Source: JAEUKA01 sp035328405 (GTDB taxonomy: Bacteria > Myxococcota_A > Polyangia > Palsa-1104 > JAEUJZ01). Taken from it: 64,000 nucleotides of DNA. The stretch spans positions 1 through 64,000 of the forward strand of contig DAOLIT010000002.1 in the NCBI GenBank assembly GCA_035328405.1, written 5' to 3'. Within the stretch, counting starts at the first letter, position 1. Every line of letters begins with the position of its first letter. The translations under genes and the position numbers were made by a program. The notes beneath the pieces are model-generated. The model did not search any database and was not told the origin of the DNA. It worked only from the letters and a program-made list of their open reading frames with translations. Below are positions 1 through 9,227 of the stretch, in pieces.

Positions 1-2
1 GC

Positions 3-293
3 GAGGAGAACACCGTCATGACCGAACTCCGACAACGATGGGAACGCGAAAAAGCCGAACTCCGCGCAGAAGGCCGAACCGAAGGCCGAACCGAAGGCCG
101 CGCAGAAGGCCGAACCGAAGGCCGCGCAGAAGGCCAAGCCCGAGCGATTTTGAGTGTGTTGACCGCTCGGGGGTGTGCGGTGAGCGAGGGGGTGCGGCAG
201 AGCGTGCTCAGCTGCCAAGATCCAACCACGCTCGATCGCTGGCTCGCCCGAGCCATCACCGCAACCACCGACACCGAAGTCGTGGCTGCTTAG
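3..293 (+). CDS. Rpn-family nuclease/transposase-like protein, C-terminal fragment
   Basis: This is the end of a gene whose reading frame is open to the left edge of the window, so the true start and the PD-(D/E)XK catalytic domain lie outside. What is visible is a charged helix followed by six EGR-type units (EGRTEGRAEGR pattern) and a C-terminal segment (AILSVLTARG, then LDRWLARAI). That layout is typical of the tail of Rpn recombination-promoting nuclease / PD-(D/E)XK transposase-like proteins, which are abundant and multicopy in bacteria. The ATG at 18 is in frame but is probably internal. The family call rests only on the tail, so the activity of the missing part cannot be judged. No partner gene is visible; the next gene is an unrelated enzyme 143 bp downstream. 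Confidence 0.6.
   Translation, partial: EENTVMTELRQRWEREKAELRAEGRTEGRTEGRAEGRTEGRAEGQARAILSVLTARGCAVSEGVRQSVLSCQDPTTLDRWLARAITATTDTEVVAA
69..140 (+). repeat. 12-nt in-frame tandem repeat encoding EGRx
   Basis: Six consecutive 12-nt units (GAAGGCCGAACC or GAAGGCCGCGCA, the last one degenerate) encode the EGRT/EGRA repeats of the Rpn-like protein. The unit is a multiple of three, so copy-number slippage would leave the frame intact. Confidence 0.85.
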
Positions 294-436
294 GCTGTAG
301 ACCTGTTTTGCAGGGAGTCTGTCCACGCTGATTTTTGGAAGCATTCTCTTTTTCCGAGAGATTTTGTTGCAATCCGTTATGGTGTGCGCGCCGGACCACA
401 ACCAACCGGTTGCAGAACCAAAAGGAGACCCATCCC

Positions 437-2422
437 ATGCTTGTCCAACTCTCGAAGCAGGCCCCTTCAGGAACCCAGCGCACTCCGTTTCGTCGGGTGT
501 TGCTTGTGAACCCACCGATGGCTCACATCGGCGCCGAGTTTATGATGGAGGACGTTCCGCTGCGGCTCGAGTATCTGGCCGCCTATGTTCGCCAGAATGT
601 CGAGCTGGTGGAAGTGCTGGATTTGGCCAACTTGCCGATGGACCTCAAGGATGCGATTCGGCGGTACCAGCCGGACCTTGTGGGCATCAGCATCAACTAC
701 ATCTCGACGCACGCGAACGCGCTGAAGCTGGCCGAGATTGCCAAAAGCCTGGGCACACAGGTGGTGGTGGGCGGCTACCAAGCGACGGCGATGGCCTCGG
801 AACTTGCGCTCTCTCCTTTCATTGACTACGTGGTGCGGGGGGAAGGGGAGGAGACCTTCCGGGAGCTTCTGTCTTCGACTCCCATCGAAGCGGTGCGCGG
901 GATTTCATATGAGGTCGGCGGCCAGGTGGTTCACAATCCCGATCGGCCCCTCATTGCGGATCTGGACTCGATTCCTTTCCCGGAACGGCGGCGGCGCAAC
1001 CGCAAGTACAAACTCCCCTTTGCTGACCTGGATTCCACGGTGGCGACGGCGTATGAGATGATCATCACCTCGCGGGGGTGTTGGGGGCGCTGCACGTTCT
1101 GCACCGAAGGACTCATGACCGATGGCACGCAGCGATACCGCAAACCCGAGAAAGTGATCGAAGAACTCGATGACATCCTGAGCCTGCATCCCGGCAAACG
1201 CCTGCGCATCCACATCGCGGACCCGAATTTCGGGGGCAAGCGCCGCATCACCGAAGAGCTGTACGAGCGCATGATCGAGTGGCGCAAACGGACTCGGGCT
1301 GATGTCCACTTCTTTGTGAGCCTTCGACCGAGCGCGATCTCGGAAAGTCGCGAGATGGTCCGCAAGATGGCCGCCGCCGGAATTGATTATCTGTTCGTGG
1401 GCATGGAGTCGCCGAACAACGCGGCCCTCAAGGCGGTCGCCAAACCGGGGGAGACGCGCGAGCGGCAAGAAACGGCGGTGCGGTACCTGCAAGAGGAAGG
1501 CGTCGAGATCATGAGCAACTTCCTCATCGGTCTGCCCGGCCAGACGCCTGACGACGTTCTGGGTCTTGTCGAGTATGCAAAGAAACTCAAGCTGGCGGAC
1601 TGTTATTTTTCGGTGATGACACCGCTGCCGGGCTCTGTTCTGTACGAAGAGGCGAAGAAAAAGGGGGACCTGCTCGAACCGGACGTGACCAAGTATCGGC
1701 TGTACGACACTGTGCTGCGCCACGACAAGATGACGCGGGGGCAAATCCGGGAACTGTGCGTTCGCGCCAACGCCCGTTGGTATGACGATTTGATGCTCCC
1801 CGCAGAACAGAGGCGAGCCGCAGCCAAAGGAACCAAGCGGCGACTGTATGACTTTGCAGGGAAGTTCACCGTGCTCGTCAACTTCTTCTCCTTCCTGGGA
1901 TCGAGCGCGGGCAAGGAGTTCTCGGACATCACGCCGGTTGCGATGGTTGGGGACATGCCGACGCCCAAACTCCGCGAATTTACCGAACAGAACAAGGTCC
2001 ACGACTTCATCGAGATGGATCGTTTCCTGCGTATTTTGGGAAACCAGCGCGTCCAAGTCACCATGCAGTCGCAAGGCCAAGACATCGTGACGTGGGAGGC
2101 TGTTACCACCAAGAACAGCCTGGAATATCTGGCGGCGGTCCAGGGGCGTCCTCAAGAGTCCCCTTCCATCGCGATCAATGTTCCCATGGACCCCGGTTCG
2201 CTCTCGGGAAGCAAGATGTTGCAGGGCATCCTGGCGGACAATCCGACAACAGAGTCTCGAATCAACCTGCTCCGCCTGGCCGCTGCCGCAGGAACCGAGC
2301 TTGCGTCCTTCTATGTCGATCGGATGGGAGTCCTGGCCAAAGACGGTCTGACCCAACTGTTCTACAAAAGCAAAGCCCACCTGTCCAAACTCCAAAAAGC
2401 CCCAACCGCCCAGGCGGCCTAG
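437..2422 (+). CDS. Cobalamin-binding radical SAM enzyme (class B-like)
   Basis: The N-terminal about 130 residues form a B12-binding Rossmann domain (VLLVNPP start, GISINY, VVVGGYQAT, VVRGEGE). This is followed by a radical SAM core whose CxxxCxxC cluster ligands are Cys215, Cys219 and Cys222 (TSRGCWGRCTFC). The core ends near residue 430. A further region of about 200 residues (VLVNFFSFLG onward) matches no domain I recognise. Families with this order include BchE-type cyclases, HpnP/HpnR hopanoid methylases and P-methylases; the substrate is unknown. The start at 437 is preferred over in-frame codons upstream because AAAAGGAGA lies just before it. The gene stands alone between the Rpn fragment and a convergent peptidase gene. 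The 143-bp leader shows no convincing cobalamin riboswitch. Confidence 0.85.
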   Translation: MLVQLSKQAPSGTQRTPFRRVLLVNPPMAHIGAEFMMEDVPLRLEYLAAYVRQNVELVEVLDLANLPMDLKDAIRRYQPDLVGISINYISTHANALKLAEIAKSLGTQVVVGGYQATAMASELALSPFIDYVVRGEGEETFRELLSSTPIEAVRGISYEVGGQVVHNPDRPLIADLDSIPFPERRRRNRKYKLPFADLDSTVATAYEMIITSRGCWGRCTFCTEGLMTDGTQRYRKPEKVIEELDDILSLHPGKRLRIHIADPNFGGKRRITEELYERMIEWRKRTRADVHFFVSLRPSAISESREMVRKMAAAGIDYLFVGMESPNNAALKAVAKPGETRERQETAVRYLQEEGVEIMSNFLIGLPGQTPDDVLGLVEYAKKLKLADCYFSVMTPLPGSVLYEEAKKKGDLLEPDVTKYRLYDTVLRHDKMTRGQIRELCVRANARWYDDLMLPAEQRRAAAKGTKRRLYDFAGKFTVLVNFFSFLGSSAGKEFSDITPVAMVGDMPTPKLREFTEQNKVHDFIEMDRFLRILGNQRVQVTMQSQGQDIVTWEAVTTKNSLEYLAAVQGRPQESPSIAINVPMDPGSLSGSKMLQGILADNPTTESRINLLRLAAAAGTELASFYVDRMGVLAKDGLTQLFYKSKAHLSKLQKAPTAQAA

Positions 2423-2535
2423 CACGTACCTTCTGCTCGTCTGAACCTTCTGCTCGGCCCGGAACAGAAAAGGCGGGAGGGGGTTTTTAGGGGGAGGAAA
2501 TCAGGAGGAGTTCGGGGAAGTCAGGAGTGGATTGT

Positions 2536-2559
2536 GGGGGACTAGGGGGGGACTAGGGG
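2536..2559 (+). other. G-run cluster, possible G-quadruplex
   Basis: Three G-runs of five, seven and four bases are separated by two identical ACTA loops, in the gap between two convergent genes. The seven-G run could supply two tracts, giving four G3 tracts in 24 nt on the plus strand. Further G-runs lie upstream at about 2490 and 2514. No ordinary hairpin terminator is obvious here. Confidence 0.4.
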
Positions 2560-2563
2560 AAGA

Positions 2564-5500
2564 CTAGCCACGACGGCGACGGCGCCCGAGACCAGCCAAC
2601 ATCAACGCAAACGCGCCGACGGTTGGCAACGAACCTGCTGCTGCATGTCCGCCACCCACAAAGCTGCATCCAGACGACGACCCACCGCCCGAATTTCCTG
2701 CCTTGACGACTTGCACGTTCGCCGTGGCTTCACGCACCGTGCTCTTGCTGTCTGTGCCCGTCACTTTGAACGTAAACATCGTCGGTGCATCGACGCTCGG
2801 TGCCATGAAGTTCGGTGTGGCTGTGTCCGCACCTGACAGCGTGACATTCGGCCCGCCGGTCTGTGTCCAGGCCCATTTCACCGCGCCAGAGGGGCTTGTG
2901 GCCGTCGCAGTCATCACAACCTGGAAGCCAGACGGAATGTTCAGCAGGTCGGTCGTCGCAATCTGGAATTTGGATTCCTCTTTGACGCACAAACCTCTGT
3001 GCGTGACCGTGCTCGAGAACGGCTTGCCCACGACGCCCGAGACCGACACCTCGTCAATGTCCCACCCCGGACCACCGAACAGATCGTCGCTGCCCGCGCG
3101 GAACCGGAAACGCAGCTCTTTGCTCGCCAGAATTTTGCCGATCTCGACCGTCGTCGTGATCCAATCCTTCGTCGCGTAGCCGGTGCTGTCGCCACCGAAC
3201 GCTTTGCGACCACCCAGCGGATTGGTCGAGGGGGCCACGAGCGTTGCGTTGTAGCCGTTTGTGACCGTCACTCCTGGCACCGAAGCGATGTCGATCCACA
3301 ACACGCCGCCGTCGTCGGACAATTCCAGAACGCCGCCGTCATAGAAGTTGCTCGTGTCACGCTCGAACGAATACCGGTGTTTGATCTTGAGGGTCATGCC
3401 TTCTGTGCCGGCCTTGATGGGCGGCGATACAAAGCGGTGATCCGATGGAGGATCGCTGTCCGGCCCATTCCAAAAGCCGTCCCCTCCAGAGCCGGGAACA
3501 AAATTCCAGGGCTCAGCGAACAACGCCTCGTCGTCCTCGACCACCCAACCGCTGTTTCTGACACTGAACTTGTCGGTCGTGCTCTGACCCGCTACCACGT
3601 CGTAATTGCCCTGGACCGAATACGTCGTGGTGATCGGGCCAGGTTTGTAAAGACCCGTGCCGTCGGCCTCGATCGTGAAGTCAAACGCAACCACAGTTTT
3701 CGCACCCGCAAGCGACACGGGCACCTTGATCGTGGTCGATTGGAACGGCGCGAGCGTCGGAATGTTGACCGGGCCCGGAACCGTCACTTCGGGAATCGTG
3801 GCCGTCACTTTGATGGTGCCGCTGGCCAAGTCCTTGTTGCCGCTGTTGCGCACCGTGATGATCAAGTTGCCGGCCTCATCGTTGTCGAGCACGCCGTCTT
3901 TGTCGCAATCGGTGGTGGATTGATCCAGCGTGATGTTGTCGATGGCCAAGTCCGCGCCCGTCGCAAAGCTCTCGACCAGGCCCGAGTGATCGGTCGAAGC
4001 CCGATCGGGTGCCACCGAACCCGAACCCATGCCGCGTTTGGCAAACGCTTGCACGAACAGGTCGTAGTCGGCTCGGTCGCTCGCCCACGCTGCTGCAAGC
4101 ACCGCGTCACGCGCTTCCAAGAACGTCGGCGCATTCGGCGTAAGTTTCAGAGACGCTACCAAGTACCGGCGCATCCGCTCGTTCGCCTGCTGGAACGTAA
4201 ACCGCGCATCGCGGAGCAGCGCCGCATAGCACTCCCACATCGCGATACCCCAGATTTCGCCCGCATTGTGGACTTCCGCGTTCATCGCCCCATCGCCGCC
4301 AAACGCTGGAGCAGGCGAGTTCGGCAGCGTGATGCCGTCCTCAATGTGCTTGAACGTCAGTGGGTTCTTCGTCATGTCCGTGGAGTACGGATATCGACGC
4401 AGCCCGTCATAAAAAGCGTAGTTGCCCGGTGCCCATATCGAATACCCGAGGTCTGGAAACACACCGTTCCAGTTCGCATTTGCCGGCGCAGTCGCATCTT
4501 CCGCCCGAGCCACCGTCAGCAGAACCAGGAAGTCACCCCACCCTTCGCCCATGCTCCGGCCTTGGTTGTTCGACAGACCGGCAGCGTTGCCCACCAAACG
4601 GTTCGTCAGAATGTGGCCCCATTCGTGTGCCACAACGCCCGTGTCCAGCGACCCGTCCCGCACGGCCCGATTTCCCGTAATCGTGACGTTGACCGACGTG
4701 CCACCTGTGATCTTGTTCCACAGTTTCATGCCGTCGTCATACGTCATTCCCACCACGCCCACCGTGATGGTCGGGTCCGTCCCAGCCATGTAGGGCAGCC
4801 CCAATGCGGTATCGACACTGACCAAAATGACGCCCTTGGCCCCCGAAATCTGCGCGTTCTTGACTTTGGTCCGCGAGTTGCAATTGTCCCCATACGTCAA
4901 CATCGCGATTTTGCCCGCCATCGCCGCCGCGTTCACAAACGGTGCCTCGCAACCATCCTCTTTCGTCCCAGACCCGTCGTCTGCGATCACCACCTCGCCC
5001 GTCGTCGTGAAATTCGGCGACCCATATGGTGCCCCCGAAGTCTCGTAATTCCCCGAAATGTCGGCAGGGGCGTTGACTTTCAAGCCTGACGCATTGGCAT
5101 CCCAAACATACATCTGGATGCGCGGCATTCCTCCGTCGGCGGGTGTGCTCGCGTTGGCGTTGTTGCGACCGCTATAATCCTGTGCTTCGCCTCGAATCGG
5201 ATCGCCCTCAGTACCGCCCCGGCCCATGTTCGACTTCTGCGCGTTCCACGCCGATTCTGTCCAGCCCGCATCATAGAAGTCGTCGTGGAGCCAGTTCAGG
5301 ATGAAAAACAGGTTGGTCGTAATCGCCTGAGAGTTGCTCGTCGAGGCAAGCGGGTCCGTCGTCGGATCGTAGTTCCGGTCAAACGTCTTGGCCGCAGTCG
5401 GCGGAACCCTGACATCGCCCGTCGCAAAACCATCCGGTGATGCCAAGTCCGCGTAAGCGAACACGTTGTTTCCGTTCAGTTCCGTCGCATCTGCTGGCAG

Positions 5501-6499
5501 CCACGGATCGTTCCGAGAAAAACCCGCGCTTTCCAACGTCACCAAATTCGATGCCTGGAACGTCGGCGCAGCCGTGGTCCGGGTTCCCGTCGGGTGAGGC
5601 GTGAAGCTGTTCCCCATCGGACTGTCCCACGGACGATAAGGGGCCGTTGTGTCCGCCCACACGCGATATGTGAAGGCATCAGCAGCGGTCAGGCTGTGTT
5701 TGAAAAACACCGTTCCATCCACCGCCGAAACGACAAACGCCATCATCCGCGAGTCGTTGCTGCTCCTGTATCCCACTTCGAGCTCCGTGTAGTACGACGG
5801 AACCAAACCCTCGGGACGAGCAAACCACACCTTGCGCACGCGGGCGGGGCCACCTTGCACCAGCCCCTCGATATCGGGCGCGCTTTCCATTTCCAACTTG
5901 GAATAGGCCCCGGCCTGTTTTCCCGAAAAATGGAGTTTCGAGAGCACGTATCGGCCATTCGTCATCGAGCGGAATGCCGCCGAAACCGCAACCGTCTCGT
6001 CCATCGCCCACTTGTCGGACACGCGGCGCGTCTTTGCTGCAAAATGGCCCGCAGCAAACTGCGGATTCATGTCCCGGTCCATCGCAATCTTCAAACTGCG
6101 GCGAAACACCGGCACTCCGTCGATTTCCTGGTCAAAATGCGCGATGAGCGGCCCGTTGCCTGCATCGTGCAAATCGGACAGCTTGGCCTGGCTCACCGAC
6201 TCGGAGGTCAAGCTGTAGGCCGACTTGAGCCCCCGCAACGCACTCCAAGCCACCGTTTTTTTGTCGCTCCCCATCGGGATCGAGTTTTCTGCCCGAATCC
6301 TGCTCAGCGTCGGCTGGCCACTCTCACGGTCCCGGTGCATCACCTGAGAAACGAGGCGCAGCGCTGGGCCGTTGTCCGCACTCGGCTGCGCAACATTCGC
6401 CTCAGGCGCGTTTGGCTGACCGCACGCACCGAAAAGACCCGCCAGGGCCCCCAAACCGACCCTCGGAAAGATCCGCGATCCGAATCTACTCTTTCGCAT
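2564..6499 (-). CDS. Secreted M36 fungalysin metallopeptidase with PA domain and MYXO-CTERM tail
   Basis: This 1311-residue zinc peptidase has its catalytic HEWGH motif at residues 625-629 and a probable third ligand in the following MGEGWGDF segment. An N-terminal fungalysin-type propeptide precedes the peptidase domain, and a protease-associated (PA) domain is inserted before the HExxH (about residues 490-590). The C-terminal half carries beta-sandwich adhesin-like and PKD/Ig-like modules. The N-terminus is a signal peptide with a lipobox-like LFGAC. The C-terminus has SGCS, then a hydrophobic stretch, then RRRRR, which is the MYXO-CTERM architecture recognised by myxosortases. The protein is inferred to be exported and surface-anchored or released, degrading extracellular protein. 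It lies 66 bp downstream of a propeller lipoprotein gene on the same strand, so cotranscription is possible. Confidence 0.9.
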   Translation of the reverse strand: MRKSRFGSRIFPRVGLGALAGLFGACGQPNAPEANVAQPSADNGPALRLVSQVMHRDRESGQPTLSRIRAENSIPMGSDKKTVAWSALRGLKSAYSLTSESVSQAKLSDLHDAGNGPLIAHFDQEIDGVPVFRRSLKIAMDRDMNPQFAAGHFAAKTRRVSDKWAMDETVAVSAAFRSMTNGRYVLSKLHFSGKQAGAYSKLEMESAPDIEGLVQGGPARVRKVWFARPEGLVPSYYTELEVGYRSSNDSRMMAFVVSAVDGTVFFKHSLTAADAFTYRVWADTTAPYRPWDSPMGNSFTPHPTGTRTTAAPTFQASNLVTLESAGFSRNDPWLPADATELNGNNVFAYADLASPDGFATGDVRVPPTAAKTFDRNYDPTTDPLASTSNSQAITTNLFFILNWLHDDFYDAGWTESAWNAQKSNMGRGGTEGDPIRGEAQDYSGRNNANASTPADGGMPRIQMYVWDANASGLKVNAPADISGNYETSGAPYGSPNFTTTGEVVIADDGSGTKEDGCEAPFVNAAAMAGKIAMLTYGDNCNSRTKVKNAQISGAKGVILVSVDTALGLPYMAGTDPTITVGVVGMTYDDGMKLWNKITGGTSVNVTITGNRAVRDGSLDTGVVAHEWGHILTNRLVGNAAGLSNNQGRSMGEGWGDFLVLLTVARAEDATAPANANWNGVFPDLGYSIWAPGNYAFYDGLRRYPYSTDMTKNPLTFKHIEDGITLPNSPAPAFGGDGAMNAEVHNAGEIWGIAMWECYAALLRDARFTFQQANERMRRYLVASLKLTPNAPTFLEARDAVLAAAWASDRADYDLFVQAFAKRGMGSGSVAPDRASTDHSGLVESFATGADLAIDNITLDQSTTDCDKDGVLDNDEAGNLIITVRNSGNKDLASGTIKVTATIPEVTVPGPVNIPTLAPFQSTTIKVPVSLAGAKTVVAFDFTIEADGTGLYKPGPITTTYSVQGNYDVVAGQSTTDKFSVRNSGWVVEDDEALFAEPWNFVPGSGGDGFWNGPDSDPPSDHRFVSPPIKAGTEGMTLKIKHRYSFERDTSNFYDGGVLELSDDGGVLWIDIASVPGVTVTNGYNATLVAPSTNPLGGRKAFGGDSTGYATKDWITTTVEIGKILASKELRFRFRAGSDDLFGGPGWDIDEVSVSGVVGKPFSSTVTHRGLCVKEESKFQIATTDLLNIPSGFQVVMTATATSPSGAVKWAWTQTGGPNVTLSGADTATPNFMAPSVDAPTMFTFKVTGTDSKSTVREATANVQVVKAGNSGGGSSSGCSFVGGGHAAAGSLPTVGAFALMLAGLGRRRRRG

Positions 6500-6565
6500 C
6501 GTATGCTCCTTGTCGTCGGGACGACTCCTGCCGCCCCGTCTAAGAAAAATGGTCCTGAAGCGTTT

Positions 6566-8896
6566 TTACAGGCCCGTCCGCAACACCGTGCCCCCATCGC
6601 CAAAGACGAACACGTTGCTCGTGCTGGCACCATAGACTCGCGTCAGGTTCCCAGCCGTTCCCGTGGCCAGTTGCTTCCACGTCGTCCCGTCGTAACGCAA
6701 CACTTTGCCTCCGTTCCCCGCAACGTACATCGTTCCGTCGGCAAAGCCCCACACGCCTACAAACGGACCTGCCGTCGGAGTCGTTTGTTGCGTCCAATTC
6801 GTTCCGTCGAATTTGTACACACCTGTTGGTCCCACCGCCCACACATTCGTCGCCGAGCCAACCCAAAGACCGAGCACATTCATCGTGCTCGGGCCTGCAA
6901 TCGCGTTCCACTTGCTGCCGTCCCAGCGCAGGACGGTTCCGCCATCGCCCGCAGCCCAAACGTCGGTCGCCGACACCGCCCATAGCACTTTCAATGTCGC
7001 GCTCGTGCCCGTGGTCACGCTGCTCCACGACGAACCATTCCAACGAAGAGCTTTCCCACCTGCACCCACAGCCCAAGCGTCTTGCCCGGACAACGCAGTC
7101 ACCGCGTACAAGTTCGTCGGCACACCGCTCGTCACAGACGCCCACTTGCTGCCGTTCCAGCGCAGAATCATGCCGTTTTCACCGACAGCCCAAGCGTTGC
7201 TCGAGGAAGACCCTCCGACGCCGTGAAGCGCGGTGGTCACACCGCTTGGCACCATCGAGAACGCCCCGCCGTTCCAGCGAGCGATCGTTCCACCACCGCC
7301 AACTGCCCAAATGTTCAGGTCGCTGGTTCCCCACACGCCATTCCAACCGGCTTGCATGCCGCTGCGACCCGCAGACCAACCCGTGCCGTCGTTGTGCATG
7401 ACCGTTCCAGAATCACCGACGGCCCAAACATTGGTCGCCGATGACCCCGAGATGCCGTTGATTGGCGTTGTGACAGGAGACTGCACGTTTTGCCAGGCCA
7501 GCGTTCCCTTCGGGTCTTTCGCATAGTGAATAAACAGGCCCTGTTGTGCACCCACCCACACGTCCTCGGGCCCGGAAGCCCAGGACGACAAGAAGCTCGT
7601 TGTGTAAAGCGGCGACGAACTTGGAAACGCCAGCGGCGACCACGTCGTGCCATTCCACGGACAGAAGTAGCGATAGCCACCCACCCACGCATGCGTGGCA
7701 TCCAGGTTGAACACCGTGTTGAGTTCGTACACCACCGACGAGCTGATGGTCTCCATCGCCCACGCGGTCCCGTTCCAACGAATCACCGTTCCGAACTCAC
7801 CCGTGACGCGAATGTTGCTCCCGGACAGACCATGAATCGCTGTCAGGCTCCTGCCCGTTGCGGCTGCCGGCAGGGTGATGGCTGTCCACGCCGTGTTGTC
7901 CCACTTGCGGAGTGTGCCCCCTTGACCCACCACGTAAACATTGCTCGCGTCTGCGGCCCACACCCCTTTCAGGTTGTTTGTCGTGCCCGCGTTCACTGTC
8001 GCCCACTGCGTTCCGTTCCAACGGATCACCGTGCCGCCGTGGCCCACCGCCCACACGTCGTTCGCGGCCAAACCGTACACACCGGTCAGTTTTTGCGTCA
8101 CACCGCTCGCCGTCTGAGACCACGCTTTTCCGTCGTAATGAAGAGCCGTGCCGTTTTCGCCCACCGCCCACGCATCATCCGCCGCTCGGGTCCACACCCC
8201 ATTCAGGCTCACACCAGCGGGCAGAGGGTTCTCCCAGCACACGCTGTCTGCTGAACACAATCGCTTGTCAAACTTGGCATCCACCGAGGTCGCCAAATTC
8301 ACTTCGACGTTGCACACCGGGTCCGTTCCCTGGTTGTCACAGGCACCGGTCCAACCTGCAAAGCCCGACCCGAGATCCGCCGTCGCCACCAGCGTCACCG
8401 TCGATGGAATCGGCACTTGGGCTTGGCACGTTGCTCCGCAATCGACAGCTTTGTCTGTCGAAACCACTTTGCCCGCCCCGGAACCGGATTTCGTCACGGT
8501 CAGAGCGACTGTCGGAGGAACGTACTCCGTATCAAATTTCGCATCGACGGTCGCTGTGTTTCCGTCGTTCGGGTCCATCGAGAGTTTGACCTCACACGTC
8601 GCACCCGTTCCAGAACACGCGCCACCCCAGCCCACAAACGAGGAACCTTGTTCCGGTTCCGCTTTCAGGGTGACGGTTGCGCCCGGATCAAACAGGCGGG
8701 AACAATCAGTCCCACAGGAAATCTCGCCCCCCGAAGTGGAGACTTTGCCGATGCCAGTGCCAGAACGAGTCACAACAACGGCTTTCTTTGGCGCGTCTTG
8801 TGTTCCCGTCGTCCCGCACGAGAAAATGGTCGACAGCGCAGCGATGCCCAACGGCATCAGGGTCAAACGCCCACGAACAGGCCAATAAGAGGACAT
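6566..8896 (-). CDS. Beta-propeller repeat lipoprotein with Cys-containing InlB-like repeats
   Basis: A lipoprotein signal peptide (lipobox IFSC) is followed by three repeats of the bacterial GxGxGxV...CGxxC type, each ending in a GW-rich strand and a Cys pair (residues about 40-230). The remaining about 550 residues are roughly a dozen units with VWAVGxxGTxxxWNGxxW cores. These resemble YCF48-like or other beta-propeller blades and have no recognisable catalytic site. The family is common in myxobacteria and is usually described as a surface or adhesive protein; a binding role is inference. A GTG nine bases upstream (8905) could also serve as start. The ATG at 8896 gives better spacing to GGGTAGG. 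It is probably first in a unit with the fungalysin gene. Confidence 0.75.
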   Translation of the reverse strand: MSSYWPVRGRLTLMPLGIAALSTIFSCGTTGTQDAPKKAVVVTRSGTGIGKVSTSGGEISCGTDCSRLFDPGATVTLKAEPEQGSSFVGWGGACSGTGATCEVKLSMDPNDGNTATVDAKFDTEYVPPTVALTVTKSGSGAGKVVSTDKAVDCGATCQAQVPIPSTVTLVATADLGSGFAGWTGACDNQGTDPVCNVEVNLATSVDAKFDKRLCSADSVCWENPLPAGVSLNGVWTRAADDAWAVGENGTALHYDGKAWSQTASGVTQKLTGVYGLAANDVWAVGHGGTVIRWNGTQWATVNAGTTNNLKGVWAADASNVYVVGQGGTLRKWDNTAWTAITLPAAATGRSLTAIHGLSGSNIRVTGEFGTVIRWNGTAWAMETISSSVVYELNTVFNLDATHAWVGGYRYFCPWNGTTWSPLAFPSSSPLYTTSFLSSWASGPEDVWVGAQQGLFIHYAKDPKGTLAWQNVQSPVTTPINGISGSSATNVWAVGDSGTVMHNDGTGWSAGRSGMQAGWNGVWGTSDLNIWAVGGGGTIARWNGGAFSMVPSGVTTALHGVGGSSSSNAWAVGENGMILRWNGSKWASVTSGVPTNLYAVTALSGQDAWAVGAGGKALRWNGSSWSSVTTGTSATLKVLWAVSATDVWAAGDGGTVLRWDGSKWNAIAGPSTMNVLGLWVGSATNVWAVGPTGVYKFDGTNWTQQTTPTAGPFVGVWGFADGTMYVAGNGGKVLRYDGTTWKQLATGTAGNLTRVYGASTSNVFVFGDGGTVLRTGL

Positions 8897-9227
8897 GTGC
8901 AGCACCTACCCTTTCTGGTTTTCTTGAAAGTTCTTCTGTTACTACAAGCAACCCAAGCTCCAATCCGCCCTGCCAGCAACAGCGGGCGCGAATCAGAACA
9001 TGCTATTTCACACCCCTTATTACTCCTTGGGTCTTGTGTGGCGCGCAATCTTTTTTTGTGGGTTTTCGATGGAGATCGCGGAGTTTAGAGCACAATCATT
9101 CGCTGTATGCCTTGCAAGGAAATGTCGTGAAATTGGGTCTTGAGTGGGACCACTCGGGTGAGGCTGCCGGAATGGAACTACTGGCCTCTTGCGCAACACG
9201 GCAATCGCGTCTACGGTCGGCACCAAC
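8897..9227. other. Divergent intergenic region
   Basis: About 330 bp separate the propeller lipoprotein (minus) from the next plus-strand gene and must hold both promoters. The stretch around 8996-9090 is richer in A+T than its surroundings, including a run of seven T at about 9051. I could not identify a reliable sigma-70 or sigma-54 promoter, an RNA gene or a repeat in it. Confidence 0.4.

Noticed and set aside
294..436. Cobalamin riboswitch upstream of the B12 radical SAM gene
   Set aside because: Only a loose resemblance to a B12 box; the expected core pairing could not be built in 143 bp.
2999..5089. Plus-strand open frame of about 700 codons opposite the fungalysin gene
   Set aside because: It is an antisense shadow: the product is Arg/His-rich with no domain, while the minus strand encodes a full M36 peptidase. 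The same applies to long antisense frames at 905-2425, 19575-21092 and 38314-40428.
8897..9227. Sigma-54 promoter around 9040
   Set aside because: TGGCGCGC resembles a -24 element, but the GC of the -12 element is missing at the right spacing.
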